Numbered from the stretch's first letter, positions 7,802 to 14,722 are shown. The stretch: DNA of 24,660 nt from an uncultured Collinsella sp. (GCA_958452935.1 CAUDVX010000027.1:1-24660), one strand, 5' to 3'. Numbers and translations: made by a program. The notes: generated from the sequence alone by a model not told the origin.

Positions 7802-9364
7802 TTATTCCATACCCAGCAGCTCGCGCATTTGGGTTGCGTAGTTAGATGCCATGTTGCCGTAGACAATCTGCACGCCGCCGTTAACATGCACGATGCCACG
7901 CGCTTCGAGCTTTTCGGTAAACTCGGCGTCATCAACCACCTTGTCGCAGTCATTGAGCTGGATGCGCAGACGGGTGAAACAGGCCTCGACAGACTTAATA
8001 TTGTTGTCGCCGCCCACTGCCTCAACGATGGCGGGAATGAGGTCGCTGATCACGGTCTTGGGAGCCTTTTCGGCCTCATCGTCAGACTCTTCCTCGCGGC
8101 CGGGGGTCTTAAGGCCCTTCTTAAGAATGATGAACTTGAAGACGAAGTAGTACACCACGAAGTAGATGGGGCCGAGGAACAGGATAACCTGCCAGTTGGA
8201 ACCCTTTGCGGCGCCCATGATGCCATTAAAGATAAGCGACAGGAGCGGGCCGCCGAAGGACGCGGAACCGGCCACGTTGAACTGCAGGATATAGGTCAGC
8301 GCATAGGCAAGACCAGCCATGAGAGCGTGGAACACGTAGAGGATGGGCGCGATAAACAGGAAGGAGTACTCGAGCGGCTCGGTAATGCCGGAGAGGATGC
8401 AAGGCACCACGATGGCGATCATGAGCGCAGCGGTCTTCTTCTTGTTCTTGGGAAGTGCCGTCTTGTAGAAGGCGAGTGCAGCGCCGGGCAGGCCGAACAT
8501 GGCGAAGATAACCTTGCCGTTCATGACAAAACGGCTGACCTCGATGTTAAACGGCGTGCTGGGAGAGCCCAGGATCGCGTTGTAGATATTGATAGCGCCC
8601 TGAACAGTCTGGCCGTCGATGGTCTCGACGCCACCGAGCGACGTGAAGAAGAACGGCAAATAGACAAAGTGATGCAGGCCAAAAGGCAGGAGCATGCGCT
8701 CGCCGGCGCCGTAGACAAATGCACCAAAGGCACCCGTAGTCTTGATGAACTCGGACAGCGCACCGAGAGCGTTCTGAATAAACGGGAAAACAAAGGACAT
8801 GACCAATGCGAGGATGCTGCATGAGAGCAGCGTCACCGCCGGAATAAAGCGTGTGCCGTTGAAGATGGAGAACACGGCAGGCAGCTCAATCTTGTAGTAA
8901 CGGTTATGCAGCCATGCGACGATTGCACCCACCAGAAGACCGCCGATAACGCCAGTGTCGAGCGTGGTGATGCCGAGGATCGTGCTCTGGCCCGTCGTAA
9001 GATTCGCGGGATCGATAACGCCAGTCGCCGCAAGGAACGTGCCCATCACGGAGTTCATGCACATGTAGCCCAAAAAGCCACAAAGCGCCGCGGTAGCCTT
9101 CTCGGACTTGGCGAAGCCATAGGCGAGACAAATCGAGAAGATAACCGGGATGTTGTTCATAACGATGCCGGCTGCAGCCTTAAGAATCGAAAAGAAAATC
9201 GCAAAGCCCGGAGCAGCCAGCCAGGGAACGGCTGCCGTAAGGGTTGGGCTGGTAAAGGCATTACCAAAGCCCTGAAGGATGCCGGCAATTGGCAGAATCA
9301 GCACAGGCGTCATGAGGACTTTGCCCAGGCGCTGGAACTTTGCCAGCAGCTCATCTTTGTTCAT
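7802..9364 (-). CDS. PTS alpha-glucoside-type permease, fused IIC-IIB domains (second copy)
   Basis: A 520-residue permease of the same family as the one at 5151-6731. Its IIC domain has the GITEP motif at the same residues (326-330) and the same LLPFGLHHF segment. A short acidic linker (GREEESDDEAEKAPK) leads to the IIB domain, with Cys462 in EACFTRLRI as the phosphorylated residue. It too lacks a IIA domain. AGAGGGG precedes the ATG at 9364. It is the second gene of a minus-strand operon after the GH4 gene at 9447-10772, with 82 bp and a hairpin between them. The two permeases are clearly homologous but differ throughout, so this is an old duplication or separate gain rather than a recent copy. 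The sugar may differ from that of the first module. Confidence 0.93.
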   Translation of the reverse strand: MNKDELLAKFQRLGKVLMTPVLILPIAGILQGFGNAFTSPTLTAAVPWLAAPGFAIFFSILKAAAGIVMNNIPVIFSICLAYGFAKSEKATAALCGFLGYMCMNSVMGTFLAATGVIDPANLTTGQSTILGITTLDTGVIGGLLVGAIVAWLHNRYYKIELPAVFSIFNGTRFIPAVTLLSCSILALVMSFVFPFIQNALGALSEFIKTTGAFGAFVYGAGERMLLPFGLHHFVYLPFFFTSLGGVETIDGQTVQGAINIYNAILGSPSTPFNIEVSRFVMNGKVIFAMFGLPGAALAFYKTALPKNKKKTAALMIAIVVPCILSGITEPLEYSFLFIAPILYVFHALMAGLAYALTYILQFNVAGSASFGGPLLSLIFNGIMGAAKGSNWQVILFLGPIYFVVYYFVFKFIILKKGLKTPGREEESDDEAEKAPKTVISDLIPAIVEAVGGDNNIKSVEACFTRLRIQLNDCDKVVDDAEFTEKLEARGIVHVNGGVQIVYGNMASNYATQMRELLGME

Positions 9365-9386
9365 GGGATACCCCTCTTAAAGAAAC

Positions 9387-9417
9387 GGGGCGTACAGCTC
9401 TACAATCCACACGCCCC
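9387..9417 (-). other. Intercistronic hairpin in the second alpha-glucoside operon
   Basis: GGGGCGT (9387-9393) and ACGCCCC (9411-9417) pair across a 17-base loop. On the transcript this hairpin lies between the GH4 stop and the permease ribosome site (AGAGGGG). It could protect the upstream message or partly terminate transcription; the run of T after the stem (CGTTTCTTT) is modest. Confidence 0.5.
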
Positions 9418-9446
9418 ATAACAGTTATCATGCACTATAGAACTAG

Positions 9447-10772
9447 CTACTTAAGCTCCGGCCAGTAATCCTTATTGGCCTCGATGAGCTTATCGAGCAC
9501 CTTACGCGCCTTCTTTGCGTCACCGACCAGACGATTAAGCGTGAGTGCCTGCAAAGCCTTCTCGTAGGAACCCTCCATCCAAGCCTCAACAGTCAGGCGC
9601 TCATAGGCGTACTGGTTCTCCATAAGACCGCGATAGAAGGTACCAATCTTGCCAACGGCATAGGGCTGCGGGCCATTGGCGCCCACGCTTGCTGCGACCT
9701 CGACCATGGCGTCATCGGGCATACCCTCGATAATGCCGTTGTTGGGCACGATGACAATGAAGGTCTTGTTGGTGTTGCGATAAATGGCCGAGGTGATTTC
9801 CACGATCATATCGCCATGAGCATCGTTCTGCACAACCGAGGAGTTCTTTGCGGTGCCGACTTTGGCAACACGCTCGCACTCGGCGAACACGCGCTTCTCA
9901 CGACCGTTGATGACCTCGTCGGAACGAGTGTAGTCGGGGTCGAGGTGAGCGACCTTGTACTCGGGATACAGATAGTACTGCAGATAAGTGTTGGGCAGAT
10001 AGTCGGGGAAGTCCTCGAGCATGTCCTTGACCATGGCGTAGGTGTCGAGCCAGGACTGGTCACGCTGCTCGGCATCGGCAGGAAGGAAGCCGTTCTTCTC
10101 CGTGTACTCCTTAATCTGCGGGACGAGGTCATGGCCCTCTTCATCGTAGATGTGCTTGAACCAACCGAAGTGATTGAGGCCAAAGTACACGGGCTCCGTC
10201 TTGCTCATATCGCGACCGAGCAGGCGACCGTAAGAGCGCATGAGGTTGACGGGCTGATCGCAGATGTTGAGGACGCGATGCTCATCGGGCAGGACGCGCT
10301 CGAGACCATATGCCACAATAGCAGCCGGGTTGGTGTAGTTGATAATCCACGCCTCCGGGCTATGAGCGCGAACGTCGTTGACGATCTCAACCATGTCATG
10401 CATGGAGCGCATACCGTAAGCCATGCCGCCAGGGCCCACCGTTTCCTGGCCGATGATTCCCATATGCAGCGGAATCTTCTCGTCCTTGCTACGCATCTCG
10501 TAGCCGCCGGTACGAATCTGGCAGAGCACAAAGTCGACGTCGGTGTAAGCCTCGTCCTTATCGGTGGTGTAACCAAACTCCACACCGGGCTCCTCCTCAG
10601 CGAAGAGGATCTTGCCAAACTCGCCGATCGGACGCTGACGCTCGGCATCGATGTCATAGAGCATCACGCGGTTCAGCGGCAGAATGTCCATGTGCTTGGT
10701 CAGGGCTTTAAGAATGCCAGGGCACCACGTGGAGCCGCCGCCAACGATCACAATATTGAGCTTATCCTTCAT
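9447..10772 (-). CDS. GH4 6-phospho-glycosidase, CDQP variant
   Basis: A 441-residue NAD- and metal-dependent family 4 glycosidase, the same length as the enzyme at 3801-5126. VIVGGGSTWCPG (8-19) is the dinucleotide motif. IGQETVGPGG (107-116), YTNPAAIVAYGLERV (146-160), NICDQP (169-174) and GLNHFGW (198-204) are family landmarks, with Cys171 and His201 as expected metal ligands. The NICDQP wording differs from the NICDMP of known 6-phospho-alpha-glucosidases and from the NICNVP type of beta-specific members. Its preferred linkage or sugar may therefore differ; I call it 6-phospho-glucosidase, probably alpha. GGAGG lies just before the ATG at 10772. It leads an operon with the permease at 7802-9364 and is divergent from an RpiR-type gene. 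Confidence 0.9.
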   Translation of the reverse strand: MKDKLNIVIVGGGSTWCPGILKALTKHMDILPLNRVMLYDIDAERQRPIGEFGKILFAEEEPGVEFGYTTDKDEAYTDVDFVLCQIRTGGYEMRSKDEKIPLHMGIIGQETVGPGGMAYGMRSMHDMVEIVNDVRAHSPEAWIINYTNPAAIVAYGLERVLPDEHRVLNICDQPVNLMRSYGRLLGRDMSKTEPVYFGLNHFGWFKHIYDEEGHDLVPQIKEYTEKNGFLPADAEQRDQSWLDTYAMVKDMLEDFPDYLPNTYLQYYLYPEYKVAHLDPDYTRSDEVINGREKRVFAECERVAKVGTAKNSSVVQNDAHGDMIVEITSAIYRNTNKTFIVIVPNNGIIEGMPDDAMVEVAASVGANGPQPYAVGKIGTFYRGLMENQYAYERLTVEAWMEGSYEKALQALTLNRLVGDAKKARKVLDKLIEANKDYWPELK

Positions 10773-11070
10773 GTTCCGTCCCTCCAGGGTTGGCTGATCG
10801 GTGTTCTCGAAGACCTTGGGCTCCGCGGTTGTCCTCGGCTTGCTTCGTTTCGATTGATATTTTGCGACATAAGGTCATTTGAGAGTCCCCGTGTGGGCCA
10901 ATGCGAAACGGGGACACATGATTTCGCTCACGACACAGATATGTGTAGGCAGACACGCGCGTTTGCCCAGTTCATGGGCAATAGGCAATCTTGACCGATT
11001 ACCGATTTCTCACCTGGCAACACAAAGCGGTACCATATATACGACGAGGTGCGAGGGGCTGAAACATCTT
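10773..11070. promoter_or_regulatory. Divergent control region between GH4 and RpiR-type genes
   Basis: About 300 bp separate the start of the minus-strand GH4-PTS operon from the plus-strand regulator. It must hold promoters for both, but I cannot identify a convincing -35/-10 pair. It contains an 8-bp hairpin, GTCCCCGT (10885-10892) with ACGGGGAC (10908-10915), and an AT-rich stretch (TTGATATTTTGCGACA, 10855-10870) that could bind a regulator. Confidence 0.4.
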
Positions 11071-11820
11071 ATGAAAAATCAAGAATCTTTTTATGATCAT
11101 GTGCGAGCTGGCGAGAGCAAGCTCAACGATCTCGAAAGCGAGATCATGCGCTACATCATCGAGCTGCGTGATGATATTGACGATGTCACGCTTAAGAGCG
11201 TTGCTGAACGGTTCTTCGTCGCTCCCAATACAATCGTCAGGCTTGCTCACAAGCTTGGCTTCTCGGGGTTTACAGAGCTCAAACAATCGTATTCCGCCTC
11301 GCTCGACCGCAATCGATTCACTATCGAGGCGCTTCCTCTTGATACCCAGCTCGTACAGACCAAAGATCTGCTTAACGACCGGGTCATCGATTCGGTCGTG
11401 AGTCTTATCCAGGACGCCTCGCATATCGTGTTCTTCTGCTCGGGCTTTTCGAAGTACCCGTGCCTCGAAATGGCTGAAAAGCTCAAAATAATGGGCAAGA
11501 ACACCGATACGCTCAGTGAACGCCATGTCATGAGGCATTACGCAGAACTCCTCGGCAAAAACGACCTGGTCTTCAGCGTTTCCGTAAGCGGCGAGACGCA
11601 GGTGTCTATTGACGCCACATCGATAGCCAAAACGCGCGGATGCAAGGTCGTCACGCTCACCGGCTTTTCTCGAAATTCTCTCTCGAAACTAGCCGACTAC
11701 CCTATCTACACCGTGCAAAAAGAAATCCGCTTGGGCAGCATGGACCTCGACAGTCGATTGATGTTCTATTACGTTTTCGAATTGATATTTGAGCGCTACT
11801 TCAAACTGGCCAAGAAATAA
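11071..11820 (+). CDS. RpiR/MurR-family regulator (second)
   Basis: A 249-residue regulator. The helix-turn-helix region (about 35-72) reads VTLKSVAERFFVAPNTIVRLAHKLGFSG. The SIS domain (about 105-235) includes IVFFCSGFSKYPCLEMAEKL and VFSVSVSGETQVSI. I start it at the ATG at 11071, giving MKNQESFYDH. The frame stays open upstream to 10879, but that would add 64 residues unlike the family and run through the promoter region. GAGGGG lies 12 bases before this ATG, a loose spacing. Divergent from the GH4-PTS operon at 7802-10772, it is the likely regulator of that operon and should sense a phosphosugar. It is followed after 60 bp by the phosphatase gene on the same strand. Confidence 0.86.
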   Translation: MKNQESFYDHVRAGESKLNDLESEIMRYIIELRDDIDDVTLKSVAERFFVAPNTIVRLAHKLGFSGFTELKQSYSASLDRNRFTIEALPLDTQLVQTKDLLNDRVIDSVVSLIQDASHIVFFCSGFSKYPCLEMAEKLKIMGKNTDTLSERHVMRHYAELLGKNDLVFSVSVSGETQVSIDATSIAKTRGCKVVTLTGFSRNSLSKLADYPIYTVQKEIRLGSMDLDSRLMFYYVFELIFERYFKLAKK

Positions 11821-11880
11821 AACTTGGCATGCGCCCGGCTTCGACTCTTTAGCAGCCTTCTATATGAAAGGTATCGCCCT

Positions 11881-12330
11881 ATGCAACGCGTACTGTTTAT
11901 CTGTCATGGGAACATCTGTCGCTCGACGATGGCTGAGTCGGTGTTTACCGAGCTGGTGCGGCGCGCCGGGCGCGCGGGCGAATTTGTCATCGATTCCGCG
12001 GCGACTTCAACTGAGGAGATTGGCAACCCGCCGCATCATGGCACGGTCGCCAAGCTGCGCGAAGTCGGGATTCCCGTCGTTGCGCACCGTGCCCGCCAGG
12101 TGCGTCGCGCGGAGTATGGCGACTGGGATCACATTGTCTATATGGATGCTGAGAACGCGCGGGGCCTGCGTCGCATCTTTGGCGACGCAGGCCCCGACGG
12201 AAAGATTACGCGCTTGCTCGATTGGACCGAGTGTCCCGGCGACGTGGCCGATCCCTGGTACACCGGCAATTTCGATGCCACGTACCGCGACGTACTCGCC
12301 GGCTGCACGTCCATGCTCGAGCAGCTGTAG
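11881..12330 (+). CDS. Low-molecular-weight protein tyrosine phosphatase
   Basis: A 149-residue cytoplasmic phosphatase of the usual length for the family. The P-loop CHGNICRS (8-15) gives the nucleophile Cys8 and Arg14. The DPW loop at 124-126 (ADPWYTGNFDATY) provides the general acid Asp124. STMAES follows the P-loop as in other members. AAAGG precedes the ATG at 11881, and the upstream open frame lacks support. Family members remove phosphate from tyrosine, or in some bacteria from arginine; nothing nearby suggests a partner such as a tyrosine kinase or capsule genes. It may share a transcript with the RpiR-type gene 60 bp upstream. Confidence 0.93.
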   Translation: MQRVLFICHGNICRSTMAESVFTELVRRAGRAGEFVIDSAATSTEEIGNPPHHGTVAKLREVGIPVVAHRARQVRRAEYGDWDHIVYMDAENARGLRRIFGDAGPDGKITRLLDWTECPGDVADPWYTGNFDATYRDVLAGCTSMLEQL

Positions 12331-12366
12331 GCAAGCGAGGCCGCGGGCCACGCCTTCGGCGCGAAA

Positions 12367-12490
12367 CGAGCGTGGATAATCTCCCACATGAAAAACGAGC
12401 GTGGAAAATCTCCCACTTTGAGCGTTCAAGTGCGCCCTAAACGGGAGAAAATCCACGCTCATTATCTCGGTGGGAGAAAATCCACGCTCG
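12367..12490. repeat. Four-copy inverted repeat cluster between convergent genes
   Basis: A unit close to CGAGCGTGGAAAATCTCCCAC occurs four times. Two copies are forward (12367-12387 with GATAAT, 12396-12416 with GAAAAT) and two reversed (12443-12460 and 12470-12490). The array is symmetrical and could fold into one long or two stacked hairpins. It fills the gap between the phosphatase stop (12330) and the stop of the minus-strand gene at 12492, so it may terminate both. Each unit contains TTWTCCACG, one base off a DnaA box, probably by chance. Confidence 0.8.
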
Positions 12491-12491
12491 A

Positions 12492-12821
12492 CTACTTGTC
12501 GACGATCTCGGCAAGCCAGACGTTCAGCGTATCGACTTCGGGGCAGCAGAACTTTGCCGTGCCGGGCTCGTTTCCAGGCACGGTCCCGCCATAGCGCAGG
12601 ATATCGATATAGGGAAAGCCCACGTGGCAGGCCATGGCGCACATCTTGCCGCGATCTCGGTCAAAGTCAAAGACGTCGCCCGGCTTGTGACCGTGGTGGC
12701 AGCGGCACGCACCCAGCTGGTCCACGCAGCTCACGCGGATGCGCGGACGCTTGCCACGCGGCGCGCCGAGCGGCTTGTTCTCGCCCGCAGGCTTGATGCC
12801 GCCCTCGCCGGCGTTACTCAT
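12492..12821 (-). CDS. Small cysteine-rich protein, TIGR04076-like
   Basis: A 109-residue protein. A glycine- and lysine-rich start (1-27) leads to RIRVSCVDQLGACRCHHGHKPGDVFDFD, then CAMACHVGFPYIDILRYGG and FCCPEVDTLNVWLAEI. The order of parts (short strand, GHKPGD, a central Cys, an LRYGG segment, then a CP motif) fits TIGR04076, a family of unknown function. Seven cysteines (32, 39, 41, 61, 65, 92, 93) suggest metal or redox chemistry, which is inference. The ATG at 12821 overlaps the end of the pyridoxamine kinase gene (ATGAGTAA), so it is probably translated by coupling; no clear ribosome site is seen. A TTG two codons earlier is possible. Confidence 0.75.
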   Translation of the reverse strand: MSNAGEGGIKPAGENKPLGAPRGKRPRIRVSCVDQLGACRCHHGHKPGDVFDFDRDRGKMCAMACHVGFPYIDILRYGGTVPGNEPGTAKFCCPEVDTLNVWLAEIVDK

Positions 12822-13638
12822 GGTCAATCACATCCAGGCAGGCCTCGATGGGAAGGCCAGCCGACTTGTCCTCTTGGCCGGCATTGCGCTCGATAAGCTC
12901 AGCCACCACACGCATGGCATCGGACGTCGCGCGCTGCAGACTCCAACCTGCCATAACGCGGCCGACGAGCACCGCCGAGAACGTGTCGCCCGTGCCCGGG
13001 AAGTAGACCGGAATGAGCTCAAAGGGAATCGTAAAGTACTCCCCCGCCACATGGTCGTAACCGATAACCGCGTTCGTGCCATTGACTACGGCGCTCGTAA
13101 TGACCACAGACTTGGCACCCAGCTCACGCACGGCGTCCACAAGGGCGCGGGCCTCATCGGGCGTAATTTGCTCGGCGATAGGCCTATCGGCAAGCAGGCA
13201 CGCCTCGGTATAGTTGGGCACCGCGTAGTCTGCGCACTCCAGCAGATGCCGCATAAGGCCAATCGTGGACTCGGGCACGCCCGCATAGAGCTTGCCGTTG
13301 TCGCCCATGATGGGGTCGACGAACACCTTGGTGCCCTTTTGCGCACGGCGGTGGCAAAAGTCCGAGATGATGCGCGTCTCTTCCTCGGTCACGATAAAGC
13401 CGGTCGAGATGGCGTCGAACTCAAAGCCGAGCTCCTCCCAGATGGCGAGGCTTTGGCGCACGTACTCGGTGGTGTCGTGGATGTAGAACTTGGGGTAGTT
13501 GAGCGTGTCGGAAACGAGCGCCGTCGGCAGATTATGGATACGGTAGCCCATGTGCGACAGCACCGGCAGCATGGCGGAAAGTGCGACCTTGCCGTAGCCG
13601 CACATATCGTTGATCAGCAGCAGCTGAGTGTTCTTCAT
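12814..13638 (-). CDS. pdxY: Pyridoxamine/pyridoxal kinase (PdxY/PdxK-like)
   Basis: A 274-residue kinase of the ribokinase superfamily that phosphorylates B6 vitamers with ATP to salvage pyridoxal 5'-phosphate. The start LLLINDMCGYGKVALSAMLPVLSHMG is typical of pyridoxal kinases. VDPIMGD lies at 107-113, VPNYTEA at 140-146, and the anion-hole motif GTGDTF at 215-220 with catalytic Asp218. AGGGAGA lies upstream of the ATG. The last eight bases overlap the next gene, encoding the TIGR04076-like protein, forming a two-gene minus-strand operon. Members of this branch are often annotated as pyridoxamine kinase; which vitamer is preferred cannot be told. I see no other B6 gene in the window. Confidence 0.9.
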   Translation of the reverse strand: MKNTQLLLINDMCGYGKVALSAMLPVLSHMGYRIHNLPTALVSDTLNYPKFYIHDTTEYVRQSLAIWEELGFEFDAISTGFIVTEEETRIISDFCHRRAQKGTKVFVDPIMGDNGKLYAGVPESTIGLMRHLLECADYAVPNYTEACLLADRPIAEQITPDEARALVDAVRELGAKSVVITSAVVNGTNAVIGYDHVAGEYFTIPFELIPVYFPGTGDTFSAVLVGRVMAGWSLQRATSDAMRVVAELIERNAGQEDKSAGLPIEACLDVIDHE

Positions 13639-13820
13639 GAGGGTCTCCCTTGGTTCGGGCGCGGCGCAGCAGCGCCACAGTGCGACTAAGTGTAGCGCAG
13701 GGGACGTTGCGAGCGGAGTCGAGCGGCACGAAGGGCAAATTGTTGCGGAAAGGTTTCGGAAACGAGGGGCTAGCTTGCTTCATTGCGGCTCATTTGCCGC
13801 CACTTATTCAGTGCCATTTC

Positions 13821-13972
13821 AAAACTATGCCGGATTACGGGGCTGAACCTGAATGAGCCAACCACACCCCCTATTTTCAAATCATAGCGAGCCTTCTACC
13901 TGCGGTTTTCTTTTTACCAATTTCGGCATGGTCGGCAATCCGTCGTTCAGCCCCGTAATCCGGCATAGTTTT
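13821..13972. repeat. 28-bp perfect inverted repeat with 96-nt loop
   Basis: The arms at 13821-13848 (starting AAAACTATGCCGGATTACGG) and 13945-13972 (ending CGGCATAGTTTT) are perfectly complementary over 28 bp. The 96-nt loop is AT-rich in the middle and has no open frame of note. The size and lack of coding capacity fit a MITE-like or palindromic repeat element. A structured RNA is the alternative. I see no target-site duplication. Confidence 0.85.
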
Positions 13973-13977
13973 TAAGT

Positions 13978-14033
13978 TAGTCGTTGGGGACGTTCTTAAA
14001 TGACTAGGCAAACAAGAACGTCCCCAACGACTA
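13978..14033. repeat. 20-bp perfect inverted repeat
   Basis: TAGTCGTTGGGGACGTTCTT (13978-13997) and AAGAACGTCCCCAACGACTA (14014-14033) are perfectly complementary around a 16-nt loop. It starts five bases after the larger inverted repeat. A degenerate match to the first 16 bases of its left arm lies at 45-60, upstream of copy A of the composite element. Confidence 0.85.
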
Positions 14034-14053
14034 TCATGCCGCCGAAGTTGAAA

Positions 14054-14125
14054 GGCAGATTGCCGCTCTGGCGGGTTTGCAGCGTCGAGCCGTTACGCGG
14101 TTTGGTAAAACCGCGTAACCACTAG
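14054..14125. repeat. Composite repeat element, copy B
   Basis: It resembles 159-229: 27 of the first 35 bases agree, GCAGCGTCGA is identical, and both end AACC-CTAG. Here the hairpin is a perfect 12-bp stem (14092-14103 with 14108-14119, loop GGTA), different in sequence from the hairpin of copy A but in the same place. It ends nine bases before the -35 box of the MarR promoter. Confidence 0.6.
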
Positions 14126-14134
14126 TTTGGTACC

Positions 14135-14163
14135 TTGACAATCAATCTATGCGCTCCTAAATT
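14135..14163 (+). promoter_or_regulatory. Sigma-70-type promoter of the MarR-ABC operon
   Basis: TTGACA at 14135-14140 matches the -35 consensus exactly. TAAATT at 14158-14163 serves as -10 after a 17-bp spacer. It lies 55 bp upstream of the MarR start, and the probable operator covers the -10 box. Confidence 0.7.
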
Positions 14164-14197
14164 AGTTAGGCACAAAACAATTCATCTACCTAACTAA
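14156..14197. promoter_or_regulatory. Probable MarR operator
   Basis: CCTAAATTAGTTAGG (14156-14170) has CCTAA and TTAGG at its ends. TTAGTTAGG (14162-14170) is inverted perfectly as CCTAACTAA at 14189-14197, after 18 bases. The half-sites overlap the -10 box and lie in the leader before AAGGAG. MarR proteins often repress their own operon through such AT-rich palindromes, so autoregulation is the natural reading. Confidence 0.6.
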
Positions 14198-14218
14198 GGA
14201 AAGGAGCGAAGCTTAGAT

Positions 14219-14722
14219 ATGTGTGTTGAACCACTCGTCCTTCCGCATGAGCCCGGCGGTGACCCGTCGCAACCGGTAGACATACCCGAAGCGGTCAGCG
14301 CCGAAGACAAACTCGCCAAGCGCATCCTGAGCGGCCTGGGCTTTTGCGGCCATTACATGCATTTTCATGGCGGAGGCGTGTCCGGCAAGGCACCCATCAT
14401 CTGCCTGCTGGCCAAGCAGCCCGGCGGCGAGATGTCGCAGCAGGAACTCGGCATGCACTTTGACCTCAAGCCGGGGTCGCTTTCCGAGATCCTGTCCAAG
14501 CTCGAGGTCAACGGCCTCATCGAGCGCAGCCGTAACCCCAAGGATCGACGGCAACTCACCATTCGCCTGACCGAAACCGGCCGGGAAAACGCCCGCATCG
14601 ACCAGGCGGCCCGCATCCGCTTTAGAGAACGGGCCTTTAGCGCGCTCACCCACGACGAGCGCGAGGACCTCGCCGAAATGCTCGAGAAAATCCGTGTAAC
14701 CTGGGAGGAACTGGATGATTAA
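14219..14722 (+). CDS. MarR-family transcriptional regulator
   Basis: A 167-residue winged-helix regulator. Residues 1-28 are an unstructured, proline-rich lead. The DNA-binding part (about 58-115) includes EMSQQELGMHFDLKPGSLSEILSKLEVNGLIERSRNPKDRRQLTIRLTETG, with the wing at NPKDRRQLTI. MarR dimers usually repress and are released by small ligands. The ATG lies 11 bases after AAGGAGCG. The stop overlaps the ATG of the ABC exporter gene by eight bases (ATGATTAA), so regulator and exporter are one translationally coupled operon. It probably represses this operon through the sites at 14156-14197. The inducer is unknown; a toxic compound exported by the transporter is a fair guess. Confidence 0.9.
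   Translation: MCVEPLVLPHEPGGDPSQPVDIPEAVSAEDKLAKRILSGLGFCGHYMHFHGGGVSGKAPIICLLAKQPGGEMSQQELGMHFDLKPGSLSEILSKLEVNGLIERSRNPKDRRQLTIRLTETGRENARIDQAARIRFRERAFSALTHDEREDLAEMLEKIRVTWEELDD

Larger units (their letters stand above)
13639..14218. other. Repeat-rich 580-bp intergenic region
   Basis: This is the longest gene-free stretch in the window, between divergent pdxY-like and MarR genes. It holds, in order, about 180 bp with nothing I recognise, a 28-bp-arm inverted repeat (13821-13972), a 20-bp-arm inverted repeat (13978-14033), copy B of a composite repeat (14054-14125), and the MarR promoter and operator (14135-14197). Short open frames within it have no ribosome sites or recognisable products. 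Confidence 0.75.

Noticed and set aside
10773..11070. Riboswitch or attenuator in the GH4/RpiR divergent region
   Set aside because: Only one 8-bp hairpin is visible, with no known aptamer features and no anti-terminator pairing I could trace.
12367..12490. DnaA-box cluster or replication origin
   Set aside because: The TTWTCCACG cores miss the last base of the box and lie inside a longer repeat. There is no AT-rich unwinding region and no dnaA, dnaN or gyrase gene nearby.
12367..12490. Small CRISPR array
   Set aside because: Copies occur in both orientations, the intervals are very short, and no cas gene is present.
12739..13689. Plus-strand open frame opposite the pyridoxamine kinase; similar ones at 7781-8824, 9816-10994, and minus-strand 3888-5138
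   Set aside because: Each is antisense to a gene with clear catalytic motifs and has no ribosome site or recognisable product.
13639..13860. Small genes in the gap upstream of the MarR operon
   Set aside because: The short frames have no ribosome sites, have arginine- and serine-rich products without domains, and run into the palindrome.
13821..14125. Insertion sequence
   Set aside because: No transposase frame is present, and no flanking duplication was seen. At most these are non-autonomous elements.
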